19,235 nucleotides of DNA from an uncultured Oscillospiraceae bacterium (lineage in GTDB: Bacteria; Bacillota; Clostridia; Oscillospirales; Oscillospiraceae), in contig CAAELC010000078.1 of NCBI GenBank assembly GCA_900756715.1, positions 1 to 19,235 of the forward strand. Reading direction: 5' to 3'. The notes beneath the pieces were generated by a model. The model worked only from the letters and a program-made list of their open reading frames with translations. It was not told the origin of the DNA and did no database searches. Shown one piece after another: positions 7,733 through 14,993 of this stretch (within the stretch, counting starts at the first letter, position 1; every line of letters begins with the position of its first letter). A program made the translations under genes and the position numbers.

Positions 7733-9012
7733 TACCCTGCAGACCCCAATATGGGGTCAAACAACGACAGCTGCTGTGCCTCGCCTGCCGGCAGCTGTCC
7801 CTGCTCCACTGCCTCCAGCTGCCGCAGCAATGTCCCGGCAGAAAAGCGCAGCCCTTCTCGCATCTGCCCGCCGCACAACAGAAAAAATTGCGCCCGCTTT
7901 ACAACCACTCCCAGCTTCTTCAAATCCTCAAACCGCAGCTGTCCAACCCGCCGGGCGGTGACAATCCGCCGGGCGCTGACAGGGCCGATTCCCGGCACAC
8001 GCAGAAGCGTGTGATAATCTGCAGACATGACCTCCACCGGAAACAACTCCGGATGGGTGATGGCCCACTGACACTTCGGGTCTATAAGCGGGTTAAAGTC
8101 GGGCGTGTCATCGTTGAGCAGTTCCTCTGCCCGAAAGCCATAAAAGCGCAGCAGCCAGTCGGCCTGATACAGGCGATGCTCCCGCAGCAGGGGAGGCTTG
8201 GCGTGCAAAGGGGGGAGAAGCGCATTTTCCACCACCGGAACATAGGCGGAATAGAACACACGCTTTAATTGATACCGGTCGTACAGAGACTGCGTCAGCT
8301 GCAAGATGTGCCGGTCAGAATCCCGGGTTGCACCCACAATCAATTGGGTGCTCTGTCCTGCCGGTGCAAATACCGGTGCGTGCCGGTATTTGACCAGCTC
8401 CTCCTTGTTTTGCTTCACCTGATCCCGAATCAGTCCCATGGGCCGCAGAATGGCTTCCTTGCTTTTCTCGGGGGCCAGCATTTCCAGTCCCTGTCTGGAC
8501 GGCAGCTCAATGTTTACGCTCAGCCTGTCCGCCAGCAGTCCCAGCTGCTGAACCAGATCCGGCGAAGTCCCGGGAATGGCCTTGGCGTGGATGTATCCAT
8601 TGAACCCATATTCCCGGCGCAGGATGCGCAGAACGGCAATCATACGTTCGGTTGTGTAGTCGGGGCTGCGCAGCACGCCGCTGGAGAGGAATAGCCCCTC
8701 AATATAGTTCCTTCGGTAAAACTGAATGGTCAGCTCTGCCAATTCCCGCGGGGTAAAGGCGGCCCTGCGGGTATCGTTGCTTCGCCGGTTGACACAGTAC
8801 TTGCAGTCATACACACAGCAATTGGTCATCAGTACCTTTAGAAGCGTGATGCATCGTCCATCGGCAGAAAAGCTGTGACAGCACCCGGCGATAGATGAGG
8901 AGGTGTTGCCGATTTTACCGGCCTGAAAGCCTCGCCGCACGCCGCTGGAGGTGCAGGCCGCGTCATATTTGGCGGCATCCGTCAGAATGGTCAGCTTGTC
9001 CAGCAATTCCAT
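7732..9012 (-). CDS. radical SAM protein, TIGR03916-type putative DNA modification/repair protein
   Basis: This 426-residue protein carries the radical SAM motif CxxxCxxC as C66, C70 and C73 (CVYDCKYC), which should bind a 4Fe-4S cluster and S-adenosylmethionine. Further Cys occur at 44-45, 54 and 65. A helix-hairpin-helix LLRVPGIGPVSARRIV at 336-351 suggests DNA binding. Near the C terminus, QLSLF at 414-418 matches the consensus bacterial beta-clamp binding pentamer. The family is paired with DUF4130 and, in some bacteria, with a uracil-DNA glycosylase-like domain; no reaction has been established to my knowledge. The start is 5 bases after the stop of the small ORF, with no good ribosome binding site of its own, so coupling is likely. 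The operon promoter carries LexA boxes. Confidence 0.9.
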   Translation of the reverse strand: MELLDKLTILTDAAKYDAACTSSGVRRGFQAGKIGNTSSSIAGCCHSFSADGRCITLLKVLMTNCCVYDCKYCVNRRSNDTRRAAFTPRELAELTIQFYRRNYIEGLFLSSGVLRSPDYTTERMIAVLRILRREYGFNGYIHAKAIPGTSPDLVQQLGLLADRLSVNIELPSRQGLEMLAPEKSKEAILRPMGLIRDQVKQNKEELVKYRHAPVFAPAGQSTQLIVGATRDSDRHILQLTQSLYDRYQLKRVFYSAYVPVVENALLPPLHAKPPLLREHRLYQADWLLRFYGFRAEELLNDDTPDFNPLIDPKCQWAITHPELFPVEVMSADYHTLLRVPGIGPVSARRIVTARRVGQLRFEDLKKLGVVVKRAQFFLLCGGQMREGLRFSAGTLLRQLEAVEQGQLPAGEAQQLSLFDPILGSAG

Positions 9013-9017
9013 GATAT

Positions 9018-9131
9018 TTATGCGGTGCGCCTTCTCCGCGTGGGATGATCCAGACGGTCAATCAGATGCATGACCTGAACGGAGAAGGATGCCGCGCCGA
9101 CGACAGACAGAATGATTTCGAGAGTAACCAT
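9018..9131 (-). CDS. SOS-regulated 37-residue putative membrane peptide
   Basis: This small ORF is supported by a perfect promoter, an AGGAGG at 9140-9145 placed 8 bases before the ATG, and a TAA stop just upstream of the radical SAM gene. The peptide starts MVTLEIILSVVGAASFSVQV; residues 3-24 are mainly hydrophobic or small and could span a membrane or form an amphipathic helix. The rest is strongly charged, with DRLDHP and then four arginines (residues 32-35) before TA. That layout resembles small SOS-induced or holin-like membrane peptides in general shape, but I recognise no homologue. It could be a toxin, a membrane stress effector, an anchor for the downstream proteins, or a leader peptide gating their translation. 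The coding call is strong for its size; the function is unknown. Confidence 0.75.
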   Translation of the reverse strand: MVTLEIILSVVGAASFSVQVMHLIDRLDHPTRRRRTA

Positions 9132-9147
9132 GATAAATGCCTCCTGT

Positions 9148-9161
9148 AAAACTCTTGTTCG
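9148..9161 (-). promoter_or_regulatory. LexA (DinR)-like box 1, over the transcription start
   Basis: Read on the minus strand this is CGAACAAGAGTTTT, i.e. GAAC-N4-GTTT, one base off the GAAC-N4-GTTC core. It covers about +1 to +14 of the minus-strand transcript. Confidence 0.6.
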
Positions 9162-9167
9162 ATTTGC

Positions 9168-9196
9168 ATTATAACTCGAACAGAAGTTCTTGTCAA
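9168..9196 (-). promoter_or_regulatory. consensus sigma-A promoter of the SOS operon
   Basis: On the minus strand the -35 is TTGACA (9196-9191) and the -10 is TATAAT (9173-9168), with a 17-base spacer. Both hexamers are perfect. The spacer is almost entirely the central LexA box, so repression would need to be tight. Transcription would start near 9161, inside another LexA-like box. Confidence 0.93.
9177..9190. promoter_or_regulatory. LexA (DinR) box 2, perfect core
   Basis: CGAACAGAAGTTCT fits the Gram-positive SOS operator GAAC-N4-GTTC exactly. It fills the spacer between the -35 and -10 of the minus-strand promoter. Confidence 0.9.
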
Positions 9197-9204
9197 GCGA
9201 AAAT

Positions 9205-9218
9205 CGAACAAAATTTCT
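9205..9218 (+). promoter_or_regulatory. LexA (DinR)-like box 3, between the divergent promoters
   Basis: CGAACAAAATTTCT is GAAC-N4-TTTC, one base off the core. It starts 28 bp after box 2, while box 2 starts 29 bp after box 1, so the three sites are almost evenly spaced. It lies just upstream of the minus-strand -35 and 18 bases before the pcrA -35. Confidence 0.6.
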
Positions 9219-9236
9219 AAAATCTGATTTCAGATG

Positions 9237-9265
9237 TTGACCGGTGGTTGAAATTGAAATATAAT
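9237..9265 (+). promoter_or_regulatory. sigma-A promoter of pcrA
   Basis: The -35 is TTGACC at 9237-9242 and the -10 is TATAAT at 9260-9265, with a 17-base spacer. Transcription would start near 9272. This excludes the in-frame TTG at 9248 as the pcrA start and supports the ATG at 9296. Confidence 0.85.
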
Positions 9266-9295
9266 AGGGGTAAGAAACATGACAGTGAGGCGCAC

Positions 9296-11761
9296 ATGAA
9301 CGATTTGGAAAACAGATTTATACAGGCGCGGCGCAAGGCCATCGCCCTTGACTACAGGCACCTGAATCCCCGCCAGCAGGAGGCTGCTCTGGCAACGGAG
9401 GGGCCGCTGCTGCTGTTGGCGGGGGCGGGCTCCGGAAAGACTACGGTGCTCATCAACCGTGTGGCTAATCTCCTGCGCTATGGCCGCGGCAGCGACTCGA
9501 CGGAAATTCCTATCCCCATTTCGGAGGATGAGGTAGCTTTTCTGGAGGAGTATGTCCGCCACCCGGATGAGCAGCAGAGGCCGCTGATGCAGTATCTTTG
9601 CGCGGTAGAGCCTGCCCGTCCCTGGGAGGTGCTGGCCATCACCTTCACCAACAAGGCTGCGGGTGAGTTAAAGGAGCGGCTGCAGCGTATGCTGGGGGAG
9701 GAGGCGCTGGATGTTTGGGCGGCTACCTTCCATTCCGCCTGCGTGCGCATTTTGCGCCGTGATATTGACAAGCTGGGCTTTGACCGCAACTTTACCATTT
9801 ATGACACCGATGACAGCAAGCGGGTCATAAAGGATGTGCTGAAGGAAATGGGGCTGGAGGAAAAGAGTTTTCCGCCCCGGGAAATTCTCGCAGTCATTTC
9901 CAATGCCAAGGATGAGATGACCTCGCCCCGTGAATTTCTGGAATACTGGCAGAATCAGGGTGATTGGCGCAAGACCCGTATCGGCAAGGTCTATGCCCGG
10001 TACAATCAAAAGCTGCGGGACGCAAACGCGCTGGACTTTGACGACATCATCCTGCACACGGTGCAGCTGCTCCAGTCGGACCGGGATACCCGGGAGTACT
10101 ACCAGCGCAAGTTCCGCTATGTGCTTATTGACGAATATCAGGATACCAACCACCTGCAGTTCCTGCTGGCGGGCCTGCTTGCCGGAGGGTATCGGAACAT
10201 CTGCGTAGTGGGCGACGATGATCAGAGCATCTACCGCTTCCGTGGCGCGGACATTACCAATATCCTCAGCTTTGAAAAGCGGTATCAGGGCGCCAGAACC
10301 ATCCGTCTGGAGCAGAATTACCGATCCACCCAGAATATTCTGGACGCGGCCAATGCCGTCATCCGGAATAACGAGGGCCGCAAGGGCAAGACTCTGTGGA
10401 CAGAAAATGGCGCCGGAGCGCCGGTGACGGTAAAAACCTGCTTTAATGAAAGTGATGAGGCCAACTTTGTGGTGGGCCAGATTATGACCGACTATAATAA
10501 AGGGGCCAATTGGCGGGATAATGCCATCCTTTACCGGATGAACGCCCAATCCAATGCACTGGAATATGCCTTCAAGCGTAACGGAGTGCCGTATCAAATC
10601 ATCGGCGGCGTCAAATTCTTTGACCGGGCCGAGGTGAAGGATATGCTGGCCTATCTGTGCCTGATCAACAATCCCACAGATGATCTGCGTCTGCGTCGCA
10701 TCATCAATGTGCCTGCGCGGAAGATTGGAAATGCCACCATGGATAAGGCCCAGCTGATCGCCGCGAAGGAGGGGCTTGTGCTGTTTGAAGTGGTGCGCAG
10801 GGCTAAGGACTATCCGGAGCTGAAATCCGCTGCAGGCCGTCTGGAGGAGTTCGCCCGGCTGATTTTGGCCCTGCGGGATGAGGCTGGGGAAATGGGCCTT
10901 GTGGAGTTTTATCAGCATGTCTGTCAGCGCACGGGATATGTGCAGATGCTGCAGGAGAAGAACGATGTTGAAAGCCGGGGGCGGCTGGAGAATGTAGAGG
11001 AACTGGCCTCCAGCATCCAGAATTTTCTGGAAAACGACCCGGAGGACCCCACTTTGTCCGGCTTTTTGGATGAGGTGGCTCTGTATACCGATCTGGACGG
11101 ACAGGAGGACCGGGACAACAGCGTGACCATGATGACGATGCACAGCGCCAAAGGTCTGGAATTTCCGAATGTGTATGTAGTCGGCATGGAGGAAGGGGTG
11201 TTTCCCGGCAACCGTGCCATGGGTGAGCAGGAGGAAATGGAGGAGGAGCGACGCCTTTGCTATGTGGCCATGACCCGGGCAAGGGAAAAGCTGGTCATGA
11301 CCAACGCCCGCCAGCGGATGCTGTTTGGCCGCACGGAGCCTCGGATGCCCTCCCGCTTTCTGGAGGAAATTCCGGAGGAAAATATGCAGTGGCTCAGTAA
11401 GCCTCAGCCCAAAGCGGCTGACTGGATGGATGATGGGGAGCTTGGCGGTTACGGCTTTGCCAGCGGCTCTTATCGTGCCGGTGCCCGACGGGATACCTAC
11501 TCGGAGGGGGCATATCCGGCATCTGCCGCCGGGAAGCCGCGTCCGAATGTCGTCGGCTCCGCACGGCGCGCGTCGGTAGCTGCCGGCTCCGCCATGAAGC
11601 TGGAGCCGGGCCAGCAGATCCGCCATAGCGCCTTCGGAGAGGGAATGGTTATCAGCGTCAGGCCCATGGGTGGTGATGCGCTGGTGGAAGTGGCGTTCGA
11701 TAAGGTAGGCACGAAAAAGCTGATGCTGAAGGCAGCCAGTGCCCATATTACAAAGCTGTAA
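9296..11761 (+). CDS. pcrA: ATP-dependent DNA helicase PcrA/UvrD
   Basis: This superfamily 1A 3'-5' helicase acts in nucleotide excision repair, replication restart and removal of RecA filaments. From the ATG at 9296 (GTGAGG at 9285-9290) it has 821 residues. Motifs in order: Q motif region LNPRQQEA (23-30), Walker A AGAGSGKTT (42-50), motif Ia ITFTNKAA, Walker B DEYQD (279-283), motif III GDDDQSIYRFRGAD, motif IV EQNYRSTQNIL, motif V TMHSAKGLEFPNVYV and motif VI CYVAMTRAREKL. The last 50 residues form the Tudor-like domain (IRHSAFGEGMVISV) that in B. subtilis PcrA binds RNA polymerase. About 40 extra residues, rich in acidic and proline positions, sit between Walker A and motif Ia (roughly 63-104). 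It is divergent from the SOS operon. Confidence 0.97.
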   Translation: MNDLENRFIQARRKAIALDYRHLNPRQQEAALATEGPLLLLAGAGSGKTTVLINRVANLLRYGRGSDSTEIPIPISEDEVAFLEEYVRHPDEQQRPLMQYLCAVEPARPWEVLAITFTNKAAGELKERLQRMLGEEALDVWAATFHSACVRILRRDIDKLGFDRNFTIYDTDDSKRVIKDVLKEMGLEEKSFPPREILAVISNAKDEMTSPREFLEYWQNQGDWRKTRIGKVYARYNQKLRDANALDFDDIILHTVQLLQSDRDTREYYQRKFRYVLIDEYQDTNHLQFLLAGLLAGGYRNICVVGDDDQSIYRFRGADITNILSFEKRYQGARTIRLEQNYRSTQNILDAANAVIRNNEGRKGKTLWTENGAGAPVTVKTCFNESDEANFVVGQIMTDYNKGANWRDNAILYRMNAQSNALEYAFKRNGVPYQIIGGVKFFDRAEVKDMLAYLCLINNPTDDLRLRRIINVPARKIGNATMDKAQLIAAKEGLVLFEVVRRAKDYPELKSAAGRLEEFARLILALRDEAGEMGLVEFYQHVCQRTGYVQMLQEKNDVESRGRLENVEELASSIQNFLENDPEDPTLSGFLDEVALYTDLDGQEDRDNSVTMMTMHSAKGLEFPNVYVVGMEEGVFPGNRAMGEQEEMEEERRLCYVAMTRAREKLVMTNARQRMLFGRTEPRMPSRFLEEIPEENMQWLSKPQPKAADWMDDGELGGYGFASGSYRAGARRDTYSEGAYPASAAGKPRPNVVGSARRASVAAGSAMKLEPGQQIRHSAFGEGMVISVRPMGGDALVEVAFDKVGTKKLMLKAASAHITKL

Positions 11762-11788
11762 AAAATACACGAAAAGAGGGTGAAAACC

Positions 11789-12655
11789 TTGCAGATAGAA
11801 GGATTGAGCTGGTTTCCCGGTCACATGACAAAGACAAAGCGGATGATTGTGTCGGAAATTGGCCACATGGACGCTGTGTGCGAAATCCTGGATGCACGCA
11901 TTCCTCTGTCCAGCCGCAACCCGGATGTGGACGAGATGACGGCAGGAAAGCCCCGTCTGGTGGTTTTGAACCGGGTAGACCAGGCGGACCCAACACAGAC
12001 AAAACGCTGGGCTGCCTATTTCCGGGGAAAAGGCTGCGCGGTGTTGGAGGCTAACGCCAAAGGCGGCGCGGGTACGGCCCAGTTTTCTGCCGCTGTGCGG
12101 GAATTGCTGCGTGACAAGCTGGCAGCCTATGCGGAAAAGGGGCAGGTGGGCCGCACGGTGCGGGTTATGGTACTGGGGATTCCGAATGTGGGAAAGTCTA
12201 CCTTTATCAATAAGGTAGCAAAGCGGAAAACAGCCAAAGCGGAAGACCGTCCGGGCGTAACCCGGAGCAAGCAGTGGGTGCCGGTAGACAGTACGCTGGA
12301 GCTGCTGGATACGCCGGGCATACTGTGGCCAAAGTTTGATGATCCGGAGGTTGGCAAGCGTCTTGCCTTCACAGGCGCAATTAAGGATGATGTGATGGAT
12401 ATTGAAGAACTTGCCTGTTACCTGATGGAATATTTGGGACAGCACTACGCTTCTGTGTTGGAAGAAAGGTATAAGATTACCGTGGAAGAAGGGGAAAGCG
12501 GCTACGATCTGCTGGAAAAGGCGGGACGGAAGCGGGGCTTCCTGATGCGTGGGGCACAGGTGGACACCGAGCGCATGAGCCGTATATTACTTGATGAATT
12601 CCGCGGTGGCAAGCTTGGACGCTTTACACTTGAAACGGTGGACTCCGTGCAGTGA
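11789..12655 (+). CDS. rbgA: ribosome biogenesis GTPase RbgA (YlqF)
   Basis: RbgA is a circularly permuted GTPase needed for late assembly of the 50S subunit. The motif order is the permuted one: G4 NRVD (61-64), then G1 GIPNVGKST (130-138), G2 threonine in PGVTRS, and G3 DTPG (174-177). The N terminus WFPGHMTK and the C-terminal RNA-binding domain match the family. At 288 residues it is of normal length. I chose the TTG at 11789 because GAGG at 11776-11779 then has a 9-base spacer; the in-frame GTG at 11780 would touch it. It follows pcrA by 27 bases, probably in the same transcript, and heads a run of housekeeping genes. Confidence 0.95.
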   Translation: MQIEGLSWFPGHMTKTKRMIVSEIGHMDAVCEILDARIPLSSRNPDVDEMTAGKPRLVVLNRVDQADPTQTKRWAAYFRGKGCAVLEANAKGGAGTAQFSAAVRELLRDKLAAYAEKGQVGRTVRVMVLGIPNVGKSTFINKVAKRKTAKAEDRPGVTRSKQWVPVDSTLELLDTPGILWPKFDDPEVGKRLAFTGAIKDDVMDIEELACYLMEYLGQHYASVLEERYKITVEEGESGYDLLEKAGRKRGFLMRGAQVDTERMSRILLDEFRGGKLGRFTLETVDSVQ

Positions 12656-12666
12656 TTCCTGAGGAA

Positions 12667-12704
12667 GCAGAGCCTTGCCGCTGAAAAAAGCGGGGAAGGG
12701 CTGC
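12667..12704 (+). other. imperfect hairpin in the rbgA-rnhB gap
   Basis: GCAG, CCTT and CCGCT on the left arm pair with AGCGG, AAGG and CTGC on the right arm, with small internal loops and a GAAAAA apical loop. No T run follows, so it is not a standard terminator. It could be an RNA stability or processing element. Confidence 0.35.
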
Positions 12705-12916
12705 AGAAACAGGAAAAATGATGCGGGCTGCATGCGGCCAGGGATGAATCCGGGACAAAGATAAACTTGGGACAAAATAGTGAAGCCCGGGAGAAAACCG
12801 GGAAAATTTGCAGAGACAAAGCGAAGACGGATGCGGATACGCAGAGATACACAGAGAACAGATCGGGCGGAAATATGAACGGCGGGAACGCCGGAAAGAC
12901 GGCGGAGGCAACCGGT

Positions 12917-13570
12917 ATGGCGGGTATGACGAGGACAAAAGAGACGGAAACGGACCTGTGGAGGTACGAAAAAGAACTGGCTGAGGACGGCATTTATCCT
13001 GTATGCGGTTGTGATGAGGCCGGGGCCGGCCCACTGATGGGGCCGGTGTATGCGGCGGCTGTGATTCTTCCTCCGGAATGCCGGTTTGAGGGCCTGAACG
13101 ACAGCAAAAAGCTGACGGAGAAAAAACGGGAAAAATTATTTGACGAAATTCTGGAGCGGGCGGATGCATGGTCGGTGGCATCGGTGAGCGCGGCCGAAAT
13201 TGACGAAACGGATATTTTGAGCGCACGGATGAAGGCCATGCAGCTGGCAATTGACGGGCTGGAAATCCGGCCTGCCCTGGCCTTGGTGGATGGGAATCGG
13301 GACCACGGCAAGCATGCCGCCATCACCACGGCGCATAAGCTGCTGGTGGGAGGCGATGGTCTCAGCGCCAGCATCGCGGCAGCATCTATTCTGGCCAAGG
13401 TGAGCCGGGACCGCTATGTGACGGAGGTGCTGGACAAGGCATACCCTCAGTATCAGTTTGCGCGCCACAAAGGATATGGAACCAAGTTACATTATGAAAT
13501 GCTGAACATCTATGGCCCATGTCCGGAGCACAGGCGCAGCTTTCTGAAAAAATGGGAGGAAAAGAAATGA
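12917..13570 (+). CDS. rnhB: ribonuclease HII
   Basis: RNase HII cuts the RNA strand of RNA/DNA hybrids and starts removal of single ribonucleotides from DNA. From the ATG at 12917 it has 217 residues; GGAGG at 12904-12908 gives an 8-base spacer. The frame stays open back to a TTG at 12767, but that part encodes a hydrophilic low-complexity stretch without a good ribosome binding site. Catalytic acids are D33 and E34 (GCDEAG), D125 (LVDGN) and D147 (GGDGLS), followed by SIAAASILAKVSRDRY. The usual GRG of the DExGRG motif reads GAG (residues 36-38), so the arginine that senses the RNA-DNA junction is an alanine. It overlaps yraN by ATGA. Confidence 0.95.
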   Translation: MAGMTRTKETETDLWRYEKELAEDGIYPVCGCDEAGAGPLMGPVYAAAVILPPECRFEGLNDSKKLTEKKREKLFDEILERADAWSVASVSAAEIDETDILSARMKAMQLAIDGLEIRPALALVDGNRDHGKHAAITTAHKLLVGGDGLSASIAAASILAKVSRDRYVTEVLDKAYPQYQFARHKGYGTKLHYEMLNIYGPCPEHRRSFLKKWEEKK

Positions 13571-13917
13571 GCCGGGCAGCCGGAACCCATGGCGAGGCAC
13601 TGGCGGCAGCGTATCTGCGCAGGAGAGGCTTTCAACTGATCGGACACAGCTATCACTGCCGGTTTGGAGAAATTGACCTGATTGCCATGGACGGAAAGAT
13701 ACTCTGTTTTATAGAGGTGAAAACCCGGAGCAATCTGTCGGTGGGACTGCCGCGGGAATTTGTGACGGCACAAAAGCAGCAGCGCATCCGGAAAACGGCG
13801 GCGTGGTATCTGGCGGAAAAGGAATTGGAATGCCCGGTGCGCTTTGATGTGGCGGAGGTATACACGGACGCCGGAGGGCAGCTGGAAAAAATCGAGTATC
13901 TGGAGGATGCGTTTTGA
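13567..13917 (+). CDS. yraN: YraN/UPF0102 family putative endonuclease
   Basis: This is a 116-residue small protein with the YraN nuclease-like fold, related to Holliday junction resolvases. Candidate catalytic residues are E10 (GEALA), E35 and D37 (GEIDLIA), and E50 and K52 (FIEVKTR), the E-x-K pattern typical of this nuclease class. The cellular role is poorly defined; genetic context across bacteria links it to rnhB, as here. The start codon overlaps the rnhB stop by four bases (ATGA). The length is normal for the family (about 115-130). Confidence 0.93.
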   Translation: MSRAAGTHGEALAAAYLRRRGFQLIGHSYHCRFGEIDLIAMDGKILCFIEVKTRSNLSVGLPREFVTAQKQQRIRKTAAWYLAEKELECPVRFDVAEVYTDAGGQLEKIEYLEDAF

Positions 13918-13928
13918 AGGAGCAGGAA

Positions 13929-14927
13929 ATGAGCGGACAAGGGGAATTTCCCTATTTCGACGCACATTGCGACACCATTTACCGCATAGAGGAAAGCGGA
14001 GAGGGGCAGGCGCTGGAAATGGGCAGCCGCGAGGAGCAGCTGGCCTATTATGGGGCGGCGGATAAGCTGCGGCAAAATGAGGGACATATTGACCTGACGC
14101 GGACAAGGAGATGCTTTTCCCGGTACGGTCAGTTTTTTGCCCTGTACTGGGATACGGCACGGTTGGCGCCCGGCGAGGGCTTTGCCTGCTGCAGCCGTTT
14201 ACACGACCGCTTTTTGCGGGAGATGGAGGAAAACCGTGATCTTGTGGTGCCCTGCCGCAGCGGGCAGGAGGTGGACAGGGCGGCGGCCGACGGAAAGGCG
14301 GCGGCGCTTTTATCCATCGAAGGAGCCGGGCTGCTGGATTGTGATCTGCGGCATCTGGAAACAGCCGCAGCATGGGGAGTGCGGCTGCTGAATCCGGTGT
14401 GGAACCGGGCAAACTGCCTTTCCGGCAGCAACTGTGAAGATCCGGAACGGGGCCTTTCAGAGCGGGGACGGGAATTTATCCGCAGGATGGAGGCGCTTTC
14501 CATCCGAGCGGATGTGTCTCACCTGTCAGATCCCGGCTTCTGGGATCTTGTGCATGTGGCCCAAGGGCCGGTGGTTGCCTCTCATTCTAACGCCCGAAGC
14601 GTGTGCCCCCATCCGAGGAATCTGACGGATGACCAGTTCAAGGCCATCCGGGACAGCGGCGGCGTGGTGGGACTGAATCTGTACAGCGCCTTTGTGGGGC
14701 GGCATGGCACCATGGAAGAACTGATAGAGCATGTGGAGCATTTTCTGGGGCTGGACGGCGAGAAAACCCTGTGCATCGGCGGCGACATGGACGGCTGCGA
14801 AAGTCTGGCGGCAGGGATGCAGGGATGTCAGGATATGCCGAAACTGTATGCGGCGCTGAAAAAGCGGGGCTACGGAAAGACGCTGCTGGAAGACCTGTTC
14901 TGGAATAATCTGAGACGGATTATATGA
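13929..14927 (+). CDS. membrane dipeptidase family (peptidase M19) protein
   Basis: This 332-residue zinc-dependent dipeptidase-like protein belongs to the renal dipeptidase (M19) family. Likely metal ligands are H13 and D15 (DAHCDT), E131 (SIEGAG), H198 (VSHLSD) and H219 (ASHSNAR), with the catalytic-region aspartate in GGDMDG (D286 or D288). No signal peptide is seen, so it is likely cytosolic. The ATG at 13929 follows AAGGAG at 13917-13922 with a 6-base spacer; the in-frame TTG at 13914 overlaps the yraN stop and lacks a site. The substrate is unknown: L-D or D-D dipeptides from diet or peptidoglycan turnover are possible. Confidence 0.93.
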   Translation: MSGQGEFPYFDAHCDTIYRIEESGEGQALEMGSREEQLAYYGAADKLRQNEGHIDLTRTRRCFSRYGQFFALYWDTARLAPGEGFACCSRLHDRFLREMEENRDLVVPCRSGQEVDRAAADGKAAALLSIEGAGLLDCDLRHLETAAAWGVRLLNPVWNRANCLSGSNCEDPERGLSERGREFIRRMEALSIRADVSHLSDPGFWDLVHVAQGPVVASHSNARSVCPHPRNLTDDQFKAIRDSGGVVGLNLYSAFVGRHGTMEELIEHVEHFLGLDGEKTLCIGGDMDGCESLAAGMQGCQDMPKLYAALKKRGYGKTLLEDLFWNNLRRII

Positions 14928-14993
14928 AAATAGCGGCAATATAGGGCATAACGGGAAAGATTTGAAAGCAAAAGCATGGGATAGGAGTGACAC

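Noticed and set aside
9248..9295. Upstream TTG start of pcrA at 9248
   Set aside because: It lies upstream of the -10 element of the pcrA promoter and has no ribosome binding site; the ATG at 9296 has both promoter and GTGAGG in the right place.
12767..12916. Longer RNase HII N terminus from the TTG at 12767
   Set aside because: There is no good ribosome binding site there, while GGAGG is placed ideally for the ATG at 12917, and the extra residues are low-complexity.
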